Assembly (NCBI RefSeq): GCF_037893015.1 | Contig: NC_133666.1 | Span: 626,784,310-626,848,309 of the forward strand | DNA: 64,000 nucleotides | Direction: 5' to 3' | Source: Macrotis lagotis | Lineage: Eukaryota > Chordata > Mammalia > Peramelemorphia > Peramelidae | Part shown: positions 33,926 to 44,382 of the stretch, piece by piece | Numbering within the stretch: position 1 is the first letter of the stretch | Layout: the number at the start of each line of letters is the position of its first letter | Notes under the pieces: model-generated | What the model was told of the DNA's origin: nothing | What the model saw: only the letters and a program-made list of their open reading frames with translations | Databases searched by the model: none | Made by a program: the position numbers and the translations under genes

Positions 33926-35325
33926 CTTGGGAGAAGCATTTCCCTGGAGCATGAGGGATGTCTCATGACTGTGGATCAAAAGTAGGTCAAACTGAAAGTA
34001 AAGATAGTTATTAGAATGCTAAAGAATCTCCATTCCAATACTAAGGAATGCTAATGCTCCTAAAGAGAGCAAATTCAGATTTCCAGGATACAGATTTCTT
34101 TTGTACAACCTCACAGGTATGCTTAGAGTACACCATCAATCAGTACATTTCTAAAGAAATTTAAAATAGAAAACTGAAGCATACAAAAATATTTATGACA
34201 ACTCTTTTTGTAGTGACAAAGAATTGGAAATTGAGGGGAAGTCTATTATTTGAGGAATGGTTGAACAAATTGTAGTATATGAATGTGATGGAGTATTATC
34301 ATAATACTGTAAGAAATCATGAGTGGTCAGACTTCATAAAAGTCTGGAAAGACTTACATGAATTAATGCTGAGTGAAGTGAGCAGAACCAGAACACTGTA
34401 CACATTAACAACAACACTGGATAATGATCAGCTAAGATGGACTTGCTCATCTCACCACTACAATGAGCAAAGACAATTCTAAAGGACTTGTGATAGAAAA
34501 TACCAACTACAACCAGAGAAGGAACTATGGAGTCTGAATGCAGAACAAAATTTACTATTTTCAATTTTTAAAAGGTGTTTTGGGGGGTGGAGCCAAGATG
34601 GTGACAAGAGAGGATCCTGTCTTAGGCACTTTCTCATTAAACTTCTAAACTAAGGACTCTAGCTAAATTTTTGAGAGACAGAACCCACAAAGGGACCCAG
34701 TGAGGTAGTTCTCCTACTCAAGGTAACCTGGAAAAGAGCAGAAAGGCTCTGCTCCCCAGGGTTGGAAGGGTGGCCCGTCAGAGGGGTGGCCCGCCAGAGC
34801 AAAAGAACTTCAGCCTCCCGGAGGCAGTCTGAGAGCGCTGGGAGACGTGGCTCACAGCAGCGGGGGAATTTCCTGATCTACGCCCCGGGGAGCACCAAGC
34901 ACAAATTGGGGGAACAGCGGGGGACCTCTGCCAGAGCGAGCACCTGAAGCCCAGCCCTCAGGGCACACAGCTAGCAGCTTGGCCAAGGCAGTCCAGATCC
35001 AGGAAACAGAAGCAGGTGGAGCCAGTAAGCAGGAGTCCCCAGAGCATGAGCCCATTGAACCTAGGGAGGGGAATGAAGAGAGAGGCTGCAGAGCTCTGCC
35101 CCTGGAACAGGACTCTGGGGTTCTGACCACATTCAGATCCTGGTCACAGTCTAGGCCCCCCCATAGAACAGCAGGGCCCCCCCCCACCTCAGCCCCATGG
35201 CAGAGGGGGACGCATATGGTCATTCACAGACCAGGAGAGAGGACAGAACCACACACACTGAGACCCTTGTGGGAGTGTCCTAAAAGCTCAGGAAGCACCA
35301 CAAAAACAGGCTAAGGCTGGGAAAA

Positions 35326-36410
35326 TGAGCAAGCAGAGGAAACAAGAGGAACACCATTGAGAAATATTTTGCCTGTGAACCCAAGAAGGATCAAAACACT
35401 CAGTCTAAAGATGAGGAAGCACAAGCTCCTGCATCAAAAGACTCCAAGAAAAAACAGAAATTGGGCTCAGGCTATGACAGAGCTCAACAAAGACTTTGAA
35501 AATCAAATGAGGGAGTTAGAAGAAAAACAGAAAAGAAATGAGAGAGATGCAGGAAAAACATGAAAATGAAGTCAGCAGCCTAGTCAAGGAAATCCAAAAA
35601 AATGCTGAAAAAAATACCATGCTAAAAACCAGCTTAGACCAAATGGATAAAAGGGTTCAAAAAGTTATTGAGGAGAAGAATGCTTTAAAAAGAAAAATTG
35701 GCCAGATGGAAAAAGAGATAAGAAAACTCTCTGAGGAGAACAAATCCTTCAGACAAAGAATAGAATTCAGGGAGATTGATGAATTTACCAGAAATCAGGA
35801 ATCAATACTTCAAAACCAAAAAAATGAAAAATTAGAAGAAAATGTGAAATATCTCATTGAAAAAACAACTGATATGGAAAACAGATTTAGGAAAGATAAT
35901 TTTAAAATTATTGGAATACCTGAAAGTCATGATCAGGAAAAGAGCTTTGACATCATTTTCAAAGAATTACTACAGGAAAATTGCCCTGATATCCTAGAAG
36001 CAGAGGGCAAAATAGAAATGGAGAGAATCCACCGATCCCTCCGAGAAAGAAATCCCAAAAAACAAACCCCGAGGAATATTATAGCCAAGTTCCAGAACTC
36101 CCTAGTCAAAGAGAAAATATTACAAGCAGCCAGAAGGACACAATTGAAATACCATGGAGCTGCAATCAGTATCACACAGGACTCAGCAGCAACTACATTG
36201 GAAGCTCGTAGGGCTTGGAATAGAATATACAGGAAGGCAAAAGAGCTTAGAATGCAACAGAGAATCAACTACCCAGCAAAATTGAATATCCTCTTCCAGG
36301 GAAAAAGATGGACTTTCAATGAATCAGGGGAATTTCAAATGTTCATGCTGGAATGGCCAGAGCTGAACAGAAGGTTTGATCTTCAAATACAGGACTCAGG
36401 TGAAGCATAG
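35326..36410 (+). pseudogene. HAL1-C ORF1: 290 codons open, N-terminus frameshifted
   Basis: An open frame of 290 codons (35538-36407, stop to 36410) encodes a coiled coil ('MDKRVQKVIEEKNALKRKIG', about residues 30-110), an RRM-like core ('FRKDNFKIIGIPESHDQEKS', about 130-200) and the L1 ORF1 C-terminal domain ('RRAWNRIYRKAKELRMQQRI' onward). Compared with HAL1-A, extra bases near 35339 and 35453 put the first 70 codons out of frame, so the original start at 35326 no longer leads into the body. It is an RNA-binding chaperone of retrotransposon origin, not a host gene. Confidence 0.85.
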
Positions 36411-36924
36411 AGATTGGAGGAGAAGGAGAAAATATGAGGGACTTGATGATGATGAACTGCATGTATTCCTGTATAGAAAAATGACACTGATAATACTCAT
36501 ATGAACCTTCTTAGTTAATAGAACAGGTAGAGGGAGCTTTTATAGTTGAAGCACAAGAGAAAGCTGAATTTGAAAATAAAATATGGTGTAAAAATGGAGT
36601 CAATAGAAAAAAAGGGAAATGTAATGGGAGAAAGAAAAAGGAGAGGAGGAATAGGCCAAGATATTTCATATAATAAGATTTTTCTGTATTACAATGAGCT
36701 ATTGCAATGATATGGAAGGGGGGAAGGCAAAGGGGAATGAGGGAATCTTCACTCTCATCAGAGGTCATTAGGAGAGGAAACAGCATATATACTCAATGGG
36801 GTATAGACATCTGGAGTAAGAAGGGGGGGGACAGGGGGAAGGGGTGGGGATGTGAATGAAGGAGGAGAGGATGGACCCTGGGGGGAAAATGGTCAGATAC
36901 AACACATTTTCTTTTTTAGTTCTT

Positions 36925-37600
36925 GCAAGGGGCTGGGATTGGATGGCCTGTCCGGGACCATAGGGCCAGGTGGATGCTGGGCCTAAGGAGTGGTATGGGG
37001 CCTTGGGGCCTCTTGGCCCCAGGGCCAGGGATCTGTCTGCTGTGCCACTCAGCTACCCTACAGCAGAGTCAGAGTGAAAGGAGAGAGAAATTATAGTACA
37101 TGGTAGTGGAGAAATAAGAAAGGAGGGAGTTGTGATCAGCAATGGCAACGGTGAAAAAATATGGAAGTAACTTTTGTGATGGACTTATCATAAATAATGT
37201 GATCCACCTGCGACAGAGTTGGTGGTGTTGGAACAAAGACTGAAGCACATTTATTATTATTATTATTTGGGGAGTGAGGGGCAAATGGGGCTAGATGGCC
37301 TGCCTGGGGCCACATAGCAGTGTGATCTTTGGGTGTCTGAGGCTGGATTTGGACCCCGGTGCTCCTGGCTCAAGGGCCAATGCTCTGTCTGCTACCCAGC
37401 CACCCCTACTATTATCATTACTATTTTATTTTATTTTAGGTCTTTTTTTTTTCTTTTTTCTTTTTGGTTTATGCAGGGCAGTGGGGTTGAGGTGGCTTGA
37501 ATGTCACATAACTGGCTGTTTTTTGGGTGTACGGGCCCAGATATGGACTTGGGTTCTCCTGGCTCCAGGGCTAGTGCTCCATCCATTGCACCACCTGGCC
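36925..37600 (-). repeat. three reversed SINE-derived modules in the HAL1-C 3' region
   Basis: Modules at about 36925-37061, 37265-37412 and 37468-37600, each ending with a reversed tRNA-like head ('ccactcagctaccctaca', 'ctacccagccacccc', 'gcaccacctggccatacc'). Order, spacing and the ATT-rich spacers equal those of HAL1-A. Confidence 0.8.
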
Positions 37601-38499
37601 ATACCTACAATTATTACTATTATTTTTTATTTTAATTTTAATTTTTTTCTCTCCCCTTTATCATTTAAGTGAGTCTATATTTTTTGGGGGGAGGGAGTAT
37701 TTTGTTTATTCTTAAACAAGAATATTTTATTAATGTATAAAAAAATTGTACAAAATGAGAATAAATAAATATTAAATAAAAAAATTTTTTAAATGTGTTT
37801 TGCTTTATATTTCCCCCTCTCATTTTTCCCTTTTTGTTTTGATTCTTCTTTTACAACATGATTAATATGGAAATATGTTTAACATAGTTATATATGTATA
37901 TCCTATTTTAGATTGTTTTCTGTCAGGGGAATGGGGGAGGAAATGGTGGAAGGAAAAGAAATGTAGAACTCAAAATCTTACAAAAAAATGAATGTTGAAA
38001 GCTTTCTTTAAATGTAGTGGGAATGATAAATACATTTATTTTTTTTTAAAAAAGGAAAGCAAAGTAAAAAATTTCACAGGAGAAGGAAGGATAGAGAAAT
38101 AGGGTTACCAGCCAGGAGAGAGAAAGGTTGTATTTGGAATGCAACTGGCAGAATTTTTTATAAGAATAAGAAACATACACAGTTAAAGAAGAAGAAACAA
38201 GAGGAAAAGATCCAATACAACTGTGAAAGCAGTCCTTTTTAAGACAAAACTCTAGGGTCTCTTCTCCAAAGGCAACAAGTAGTTGTACTAATAGTAGTTG
38301 AGCTCATTTGTTTAATCATATCCTGTATAGGATTTAGACTTTCTAATATTAGCTCACTAGGTGGTAGGAGGATTTCTATATTGTTAGTCCAAAAATATAT
38401 CATGAAATATTGGTAGTTCTTAATTTGCCTTCACAGTTATATTGGATGATTCTCATGGAGGGAAAGTTATTCTAGAAAAAATATGATGATGTAAAATAC

Positions 38500-38770
38500 A
38501 AAGATTTTGTTATTGTTCAGCCATTTTACAGTCATGTCTGACTCTTTATGACCCCACATGAGGTTTTCTTGGTAAATATATTGAAATGGGCTTGCCATTT
38601 CCTTTTCCAGCTCATTTTACAGATGAGAAAACTGAGACAAACAAGGTTAAGTGACCTACCCAGGATCATACAAGTTAGTAAATGTCTGAGGTCAGATTTG
38701 AAGTCAGGAAGATGAATCTTCCTATCTGTAAGTCCTATATTCTATTTGCTACACCCCCTAGCTACCCATG
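38500..38770 (-). mobile_element. long CORE-SINE (MAR1/Mon-1-like)
   Basis: Reverse copy: 'gtcatgtctgactctttatg', 'gccatttccttttccagctc', 'gacctacccaggatcataca' and a degraded head ending 'ccccctagctaccc'. Confidence 0.7.
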
Positions 38771-38893
38771 AAAAACAAGACATCAATAAAAAACTTATTA
38801 AAAAAGAAAAAAAATAGTTCATGACTATATACACATATATAGTTAGTCCAGAGTGATTAAAATGGTTTTTTTTATTAAGAATCTTAATAAATG

Positions 38894-39145
38894 GGGGGCA
38901 GCTAGATGGCACAGTAGATAGAACACTGGCCCTGGAGTCAGAAGGCGCTGAGTTCAAATTCAACCTCAAACACTTAATAACTACCTAATTGTGTGACCTT
39001 GGGCAAGTCATTTAACCCCATTACCTTTTTTTAAAGAAAGTTTATTTATTTTGAGTTTTACAATTTCCTCCCTTCTTGCTTCCCTCCCCCCCCCCACAGA
39101 AGGCATTCTGTTAGTTTAACCCCTATTACCTTACAAAAAACAAAA
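38894..39145 (+). mobile_element. CORE-SINE split by a tiny L1 insertion
   Basis: Forward SINE from 'ggggggcagctagatggcac' to 'ttaaccccattacc', interrupted at 39026 and resuming with 'ttaacccctattacc' and an A-rich tail. Confidence 0.85.
39027..39117 (-). mobile_element. very short L1 3' insertion (about 90 bp) inside a SINE
   Basis: Poly-T followed by the reversed L1 terminus ('ttttgagttttacaatttcc', 'agaaggcattctgttagt'). The flanks 'ttaaccccattacc' and 'ttaacccctattacc' are the target duplication, taken from the SINE itself. Confidence 0.8.
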
Positions 39146-39539
39146 AAAAAGTCTTTAGAAGGCCAAGACAGAAACTCCTTGGTGATGTGGCTTAAGGTTG
39201 AAACTCATACTTCTCCAATTAAAAGCATTGTCATAGTGATTGGCTGTCCGGAACCAATACCTAGGGCAATGTCCTTTATTGCATTAAGCTGTTGATCTGA
39301 TCTCAAATGGGTCCAGGAGGGAGTAGTGACTATTTAGGAACATTAACTCCAAAAATGTCTTTTAATTTATTAAACTCTTTTCTTTTTTCAAGATTTCCAT
39401 AAAAGTGATCCAAATTACCAGTCATGTTAGAGATCATGGAGTAGACTATACCAGAAATATATTAAATATGAATATTATTAATCAAAATTGTTTTTGGCAG
39501 ATGTGCCTAAAACACCAAACAATATACTACTTTTGCATA
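39146..39539. other. gene-free stretch, nothing recognised
   Basis: Unique-looking AT-rich DNA with no recognisable coding or repeat signal. Confidence 0.35.
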
Positions 39540-39755
39540 CAGTCTAATGTTCTGCCTCTTTGCAAGTGACTAGAATGTCACTTCATCTTTCATCTCCATG
39601 CCTTTACAATGACTGTCCCCATGCCAGGAATGCTTTCTCTGCCACTAAATTTCCCTGGCTTCCTTCAGAACTCAACTCATATTCCATCTCCTACAACAGT
39701 TCTTCCCAGGTCTCCCTAAATTACTCTACCTAAATTCCCCTTGAAGACTGCCTTC
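39540..39755 (+). mobile_element. L2-like LINE fragment
   Basis: 'ccccatgccaggaatgcttt', 'cttccttcagaactcaactc' and following text are the classic L2 3' segment. Confidence 0.7.
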
Positions 39756-39980
39756 TACTTGAGCAGCTAGGTGACAAAGAGATAGAGCAATTCAAATCCA
39801 GCCTCAGACACTTACTAGCTGTGTGACCTTGGGTAAGTCACTTCATTTCATTTCTCCTACTGTAAGATGGAGATAATAACAGCACTTACCATGCAAGGTC
39901 GTTGTGAGGATAAAATAAGATATTTGTAAAGTGCTTAGTCCACATACAGTAAGTGCTTAATAAATGCTTGCTACCTTTCT
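39756..39980 (+). mobile_element. MIR-like CORE-SINE
   Basis: Forward MIR: 'atccagcctcagacacttac', 'gaccttgggtaagtcacttc', 'ataataacagcacttaccat', 'gtaaagtgcttagtcc' and 'taagtgcttaataaatgctt'. Confidence 0.75.
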
Positions 39981-40690
39981 TTCCCCATCTTCCCTGTATA
40001 TCTCTTGTGTTTCCCTTATTTCCAGGTTATACTTTGCAGTGTCCACACACATGTTGGAGAGCATGGAGTAGACTATATGATTAATACATGCTTGTTCCTT
40101 TCTGTCCCCTCCTATCCTATTTCTTGTGTTTACCTTCTTAATTCCAGATTGTACTTTGCACAGTGTCCATAGATAATAGGTGCATAGTGTTTATTGACTG
40201 GCTGATGTCATCTTTCTCCTATCAGACTGCAAGTTCTTTTATAGTTAATACAGAGGAATTGACCTTACTCAGCTAAGTATATTTGTTATAAAGGTTTTTG
40301 CTTTTCTTTTTTCCATTCAACTCACAGGGAGATAAAAATGGATTTCTGCTCATTAAAAAACAAAAAAAAGCAAATTTAGAAAGAATTCAAGAAAAAAAAA
40401 TTGGCCTGGGGCAGGGGGGGCTATTTTGGTCTTTCTTTGGATCACCTGTCTAATAGACATTGTGAGTTCTCAAGAAATGTTCCCCATCATAAACAGTGGT
40501 ACAGAGAGTTTCTCAAGTCATTACAGTCCCATGGATTCTAAGTAACAGGCACAATTAAGTATCTTTTCTACACTCCCAGGATTAATATTCTAGGTTGCAA
40601 TTTTTGCTTTAGCACCTAAGTGGAAAATGTTACAGAAGCAAATTCAAAATCACCTATTGTATTGTTATAAATCATATACATATATATACA
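39981..40690. other. gene-free stretch with L2-tail-like wording
   Basis: Two related segments near 40010-40060 and 40125-40180 ('ttccaggttatactttgcag', 'ttccagattgtactttgcac') suggest two L2 tails in a row. The rest is unrecognised. Confidence 0.35.
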
Positions 40691-40696
40691 CATGCA

Positions 40697-40742
40697 TAGA
40701 TAGATAGATAGATAGATAGATAGACAGATAGATAGATAAGAT
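40697..40742 (+). repeat. (GATA)n microsatellite
   Basis: About ten GATA units with a GACA interruption. Confidence 0.95.
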
Positions 40743-40774
40743 AGATGTAGCATATAATCCCAAGGATTACAGCT

Positions 40775-41040
40775 AGCAGTGAGATAGCATAGTAGATCAG
40801 ATGCTAGATCTGAAGTCAGGACATTGTGCTAAACACCACATAAAAGTAAGATATACACACAAGAGACATACAGAGTAGATGGGGAAGGAAAGGGAACATG
40901 GAGTTCAAATTTGGCCTCAGAGGCTTACAAAGCCCTCTTTGCCTCAGTTTCCTCATCTGTAAAATGAGCTAGAGAAGGAAGTGACAAACTACTCCAGTGC
41001 CCAGTCAAGAAATCCTCAGTTACAAAGAGTAAGACTCAAC
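40775..41040 (+). mobile_element. CORE-SINE, broken
   Basis: A head-like part ('tagcagtgagatagcatagt') and, after an insert, 'ttcaaatttggcctcagagg', 'tgcctcagtttcctcatctg' and 'gagctagagaaggaa'. Confidence 0.55.
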
Positions 41041-41618
41041 TTTGCAACAATCCCAAGAACCCACAAATACAAGGCCTGTTACAGTTTCAGAACAATTTCA
41101 CCGGCATTCCAAAGCCTTCCCCAACCCCTCTGTGCACACCTACCCCATTCCCCTTTCTACTAGTTTGAATACATTTAAACTGGACTGCATTTTGAAGCAT
41201 CCTTTCACATGTTCCTCAATAGGACCAACATTTTAGGGCAGGAAGGAGTCTTCAGAGGACATCTAGCCAATGTTTTTCATTTTACAAATCAAACCCAGAG
41301 GAGTCACTTTAAGGTCACCTACAGTTGTAAGTCCTGGGGTTAGAATGTGAAACCAAGATGTGATTGCAGATCTGGCACTATTTCTTCTGTTTCACAATCT
41401 GAAGAGTGAGGAGAGGCTAGATAACACTGGATAGCCAAACTCGAGACAAATCATGAGGATGGGGGTGGAGGCACAGGATTGGGAGCAGAAGTTGGACTCT
41501 CCAGGCAATAGAAAAAGTCATAGCTTCAAGATCATAACAGTATCTTACAGAGTGACTGGGTTTTTTTTGTTAGAGAATGGGTTGAGGGAATCAGAAGACC
41601 ATTTAGAATGTGCCAGGA
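41041..41618. other. gene-free stretch with a possible L2 piece
   Basis: 41050-41230 is C-rich and L2-like ('ccttccccaacccctctgtg'). Open frames of 60-71 codons here have no recognisable domain. Confidence 0.35.
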
Positions 41619-41787
41619 TGGAGCGGCTAGGTGGCATAGTGAATAAAGCACCGACCTTGGAGTCATGAGTACCTGGGTTCAAATCTGGTCTCAGACACTT
41701 AATAATTACCCAGCTGTGTGGCCTTGGGCAAGCCACTTAACCCCATTTGCCTTGCAAAAACCTAAAAATAAAATAAAAATAAAAAAA
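41619..41787 (+). mobile_element. tRNA-derived CORE-SINE
   Basis: Forward copy with an (AAAAT)n tail, flanked by 'agaatgtgccagga' (41605-41618) and 'agaatgttccagga' (41788-41801). Confidence 0.92.
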
Positions 41788-41944
41788 AGAATGTTCCAGG
41801 ACACCCAGGTGGGTAGAAGAGCTCAGGAGACTGGGTAATTTTTCAGATTTTTTTCCAATTCAACTCTGCCTTCCCGCTATTCTGTCCCTCCCTCTCTCCC
41901 TCTCCACATTTTGTTTCTATTGATGCGTCTGTATAATAACAAAG

Positions 41945-42180
41945 TAGCTTGGTGTCACAGTAGATAAGAGTGCAGGTCCTGGAGTCAGGAACTCATCTTC
42001 CTGAGTTCAAATCTAACCTCAGATACTTTCTAGCTGGATCACCCTGGGCAAGTCATTTCACTGTTTGCCTCAGCTTCCTCATCTGTAAAATGAACTGGAG
42101 AAGGAAATGGCAAACCACTCCAGTATCTTTGCCAAGAAAACCCCAAATAGGCCACAAGTGTTGAACAACTTAACAGCAAT
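41945..42180 (+). mobile_element. long CORE-SINE (MAR1/Mon-1-like)
   Basis: Forward: 'agcttggtgtcacagtagat', 'ctgagttcaaatctaacctc', 'tcatctgtaaaatgaactgg', 'ggcaaaccactccagtatct', 'aagaaaaccccaaatagg'. Confidence 0.75.
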
Positions 42181-42301
42181 CACAGATAGCATTTACTGTA
42201 TACAATGAATCATCACTGATTTCTCAACTATAGACCTTCATTACCATTTTATTCTAAGCTTCTTTGGCAGTATGAATTCCCACATTTTTCTTCTCATTAC
42301 T

Positions 42302-42441
42302 TTTTTTTTGCAAGGCAATGGGATTAAGTGACTTGCCCAAGGTCACACAGCTGGGTAATTATTAAGTGTCTGAATTCGGATTTGAACTCAGGTGCTCCTG
42401 ACTCCAGAGCCAGTACTCTAACTGCTGTGCCACTTTGCTGC
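42302..42441 (-). mobile_element. tRNA-derived CORE-SINE
   Basis: Reverse full-length copy, poly-T to 'gtgccactttgctgcc', flanked by 'tctcattac' repeats at 42292 and 42443. Confidence 0.88.
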
Positions 42442-42760
42442 CTCTCATTACTCTTTCAAAAATTGTTTCTTCCTTGAATCCTTCTGATGTGTCCATTTTT
42501 CATTTTATTGGGTACTAAGGAATTTCTTGTGTGGTTTCTTATGGTCTATGGGGATCAGTTTCAGAATATCTTCCTTCAGATTTTTGTGCTACATTTTTAA
42601 TCTTCCTGCCCAATTTCCCCACCTGTATCAATATGCTTTATGTTGTCTTTAAGTTTGACTTTTGCCTTTTCATCACATTCATTTCCAAATATATTCCTTC
42701 CCTTTCAAAGTCTGAGAAACTTTTCTTGTACCAGATTTAAAAAAAAAAAAGGCTTTTTTA

Positions 42761-42902
42761 GGGGCGGCTAGGTGGTGCAATAGATAAAGCACCGGCCTTG
42801 GAGTCAGGAGTACCTGGCTTCAAATCTGGTCTCAGACACTTAATAATTACCTAGCTGTGTGGCCTTGAACAAGCCACTTAACCCCATTGCCTTGAAAAAT
42901 CC
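42761..42902 (+). mobile_element. tRNA-derived CORE-SINE
   Basis: Forward full-length copy. The flanks repeat 'aaaaaaaaaggctttttta' (42741-42760 and about 42903-42921), a long target duplication. Confidence 0.9.
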
Positions 42903-42921
42903 AAAAAAAAAAGGCTTTTTT

Positions 42922-43960
42922 ATTCTTTGTCACAAGAGATGGTGAAGGCTAGTTTCAGCAGATGAATGAAAAGTTGAAGTATATATCAATGAAAGGTTTT
43001 TAAGTTTAGAAGATTCAAGGCATTTATTGCTTTGGACAACACAGGCCACAAACAAGTCTGATTCCTTGGACCATGAGAGGAGGAGAGAGTCGCATCTCCA
43101 TCTCTGCTTGTATGGCTAGGCTTGGATGTTAGAATCACAGGACTCATTTGTGTTTTCTTGCGCTATTTACATTATTGTGGGCACTGTGCCAGCTGGCTCC
43201 TGGCTCTGATATTGTCACACTTCAGTTCTAAAACATCTATCTGAATTCAGAGTTGTGATTTCTTTCAACAAATTACTTTTTCATTATATTAATGCTCCCT
43301 TTTGGTTTCACCATTTCCCAGTAGATGAGGCACTCATTTTGTTTCCAGTTCTTTGCTATCATGAAAATTGCTATCACCCAAGACTTTTCTGTCTTGGGTT
43401 ATGGTGAGTAGCATCTTTGAGCTGGTGTACTGATTCATTTCTGTTGGTGTGGATTTTCTTCAAAATATTTCTGGCAGGCCCAGTCTGTTAATGTTTTAAT
43501 AGGTTTTTCTGAAGAGACCAAGGAGATAGGTTTCCCTAAGGTCTCTTGCCACTGAGACTATTCTGGGCCCTAAACTGGCCTCAGCTTTTTGGTAGATCAC
43601 TTTGCTTACAGAGAAAAGATTAAGTCTTCTAGTGGCCTAGGGCTGGGGCTCAGCAAGAGAATCAGCTTTTAGTCCCAACCTATTAAAAGCTTGTGTGTCT
43701 AGGTGTCTGAGAGGGGTGGGAGTTCAAAGAAGGACATGGAATAAAAGAGTCAGGACAGACAATTGAAATACATTTCAGAATTCCCTTCCCTCTATTCCTG
43801 GGGCTGTAATCTTGCCCATGGCCACAAGAGGAAAGGGTCAAGTCAAAGAGAGGAGTGAAGTGTGAAGAGGACCTTTACATAGCATTGATAAGAATACCTT
43901 CTCTCAATACTTCTACAAAGGGCTGTAATGAAGGGGTTATTTCCTGTAGAGTAGGCCCTC
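42922..43960. other. MAN2B1 downstream flank, no gene
   Basis: Mostly unique-looking sequence. An old reversed L1 piece may lie at 43290-43420 ('caccatttcccagtagatga', 'gtttccagttctttgctatc'). No promoter or gene is recognised. Confidence 0.35.
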
Positions 43961-43962
43961 TT

Positions 43963-44009
43963 CCTCCTCCTCCTCCTCCTCCTCCTCCTCCTCCTCCTCC
44001 TCCTCCTCG
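43963..44009 (+). repeat. (CCT)n microsatellite
   Basis: About 15 CCT units, 260 bp past the MAN2B1 stop. It gives long poly-proline, poly-arginine or poly-glycine frames that are not genes. Confidence 0.97.
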
Positions 44010-44108
44010 TTTGCTCAGACAGAATGACACACAGGCACACCAGCTCTCCCCACCAACCCTATACTCCACAATAAAAACAGCCATCGTCCTGGAGACAGTC
44101 ACTGACAC

Positions 44109-44114
44109 TTTAAT
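44109..44114 (-). terminator. MAN2B1: candidate MAN2B1 polyadenylation signal (ATTAAA)
   Basis: The first ATTAAA on the minus strand past the stop codon, giving a 3' untranslated region of about 170 bases. No AATAAA lies between it and the stop. Confidence 0.5.
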
Positions 44115-44266
44115 ATCTTCACTGGTGATGAGAGCAGTAGAAACCAATAAACTCCTTCCTTTGAGTACCTCAGGAGTCCAGCCCAAGAGACAAAGGGGCA
44201 GCTCTCTCTGGTCCAGCCTGAGGAAAGAGAGCATGGTCTGAGAAGGCCAGCTCAGGGCTCGGAACC

Positions 44267-44382
44267 TCATCGGTCCCTTTCCTTGTTCCAGGTGACAGAG
44301 GCCAGGAAGGTGCGGATTTCCATGGGCTGGAGAGTAACAGCCGAGGGGTCCAGGGAGGGGGCTGACTGCATAGGAACAGGGC
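44267..44382 (-). CDS. MAN2B1: MAN2B1 exon 24 (last coding)
   Basis: Residues 983-1019 and the TGA at 44267-44269. It contains the conserved '[13 protein letters not shown]' end of the C-terminal beta domain. Confidence 0.95.

Larger units (their letters stand above)
34583..37790 (+). mobile_element. HAL1-C: half-L1 with the longest open ORF1
   Basis: A plus-strand full-length half-L1 starting 'ggggtggagccaagatggtg'. The flanks 'aaaggtgttttg' (34571-34582) and 'aaatgtgttttg' (37791-37802) form a 12-bp duplication with one mismatch. It has a GC-rich 5' region (to about 35320), ORF1 (35326-36410), and a 3' region with the three SINE modules. There is no ORF2. It is the best-preserved of the three copies and lies inside an older L1. 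Confidence 0.85.
34140..38050 (+). mobile_element. L1 3' region split by HAL1-C
   Basis: L1 reading runs 34140-34582 ('gacaaagaattggaaattga', 'gtgagcagaaccagaacact') and resumes at about 37791-38050 ('tttgttttgattcttctttt', 'tgaatgttgaaagctttctt', A-rich end). The interruption is HAL1-C. Confidence 0.75.

Noticed and set aside
35538-36410. HAL1-C ORF1 as a host gene
   Set aside because: It lies inside an element with target duplications, and related broken copies occur at 21201-22272 and 25589-26090.
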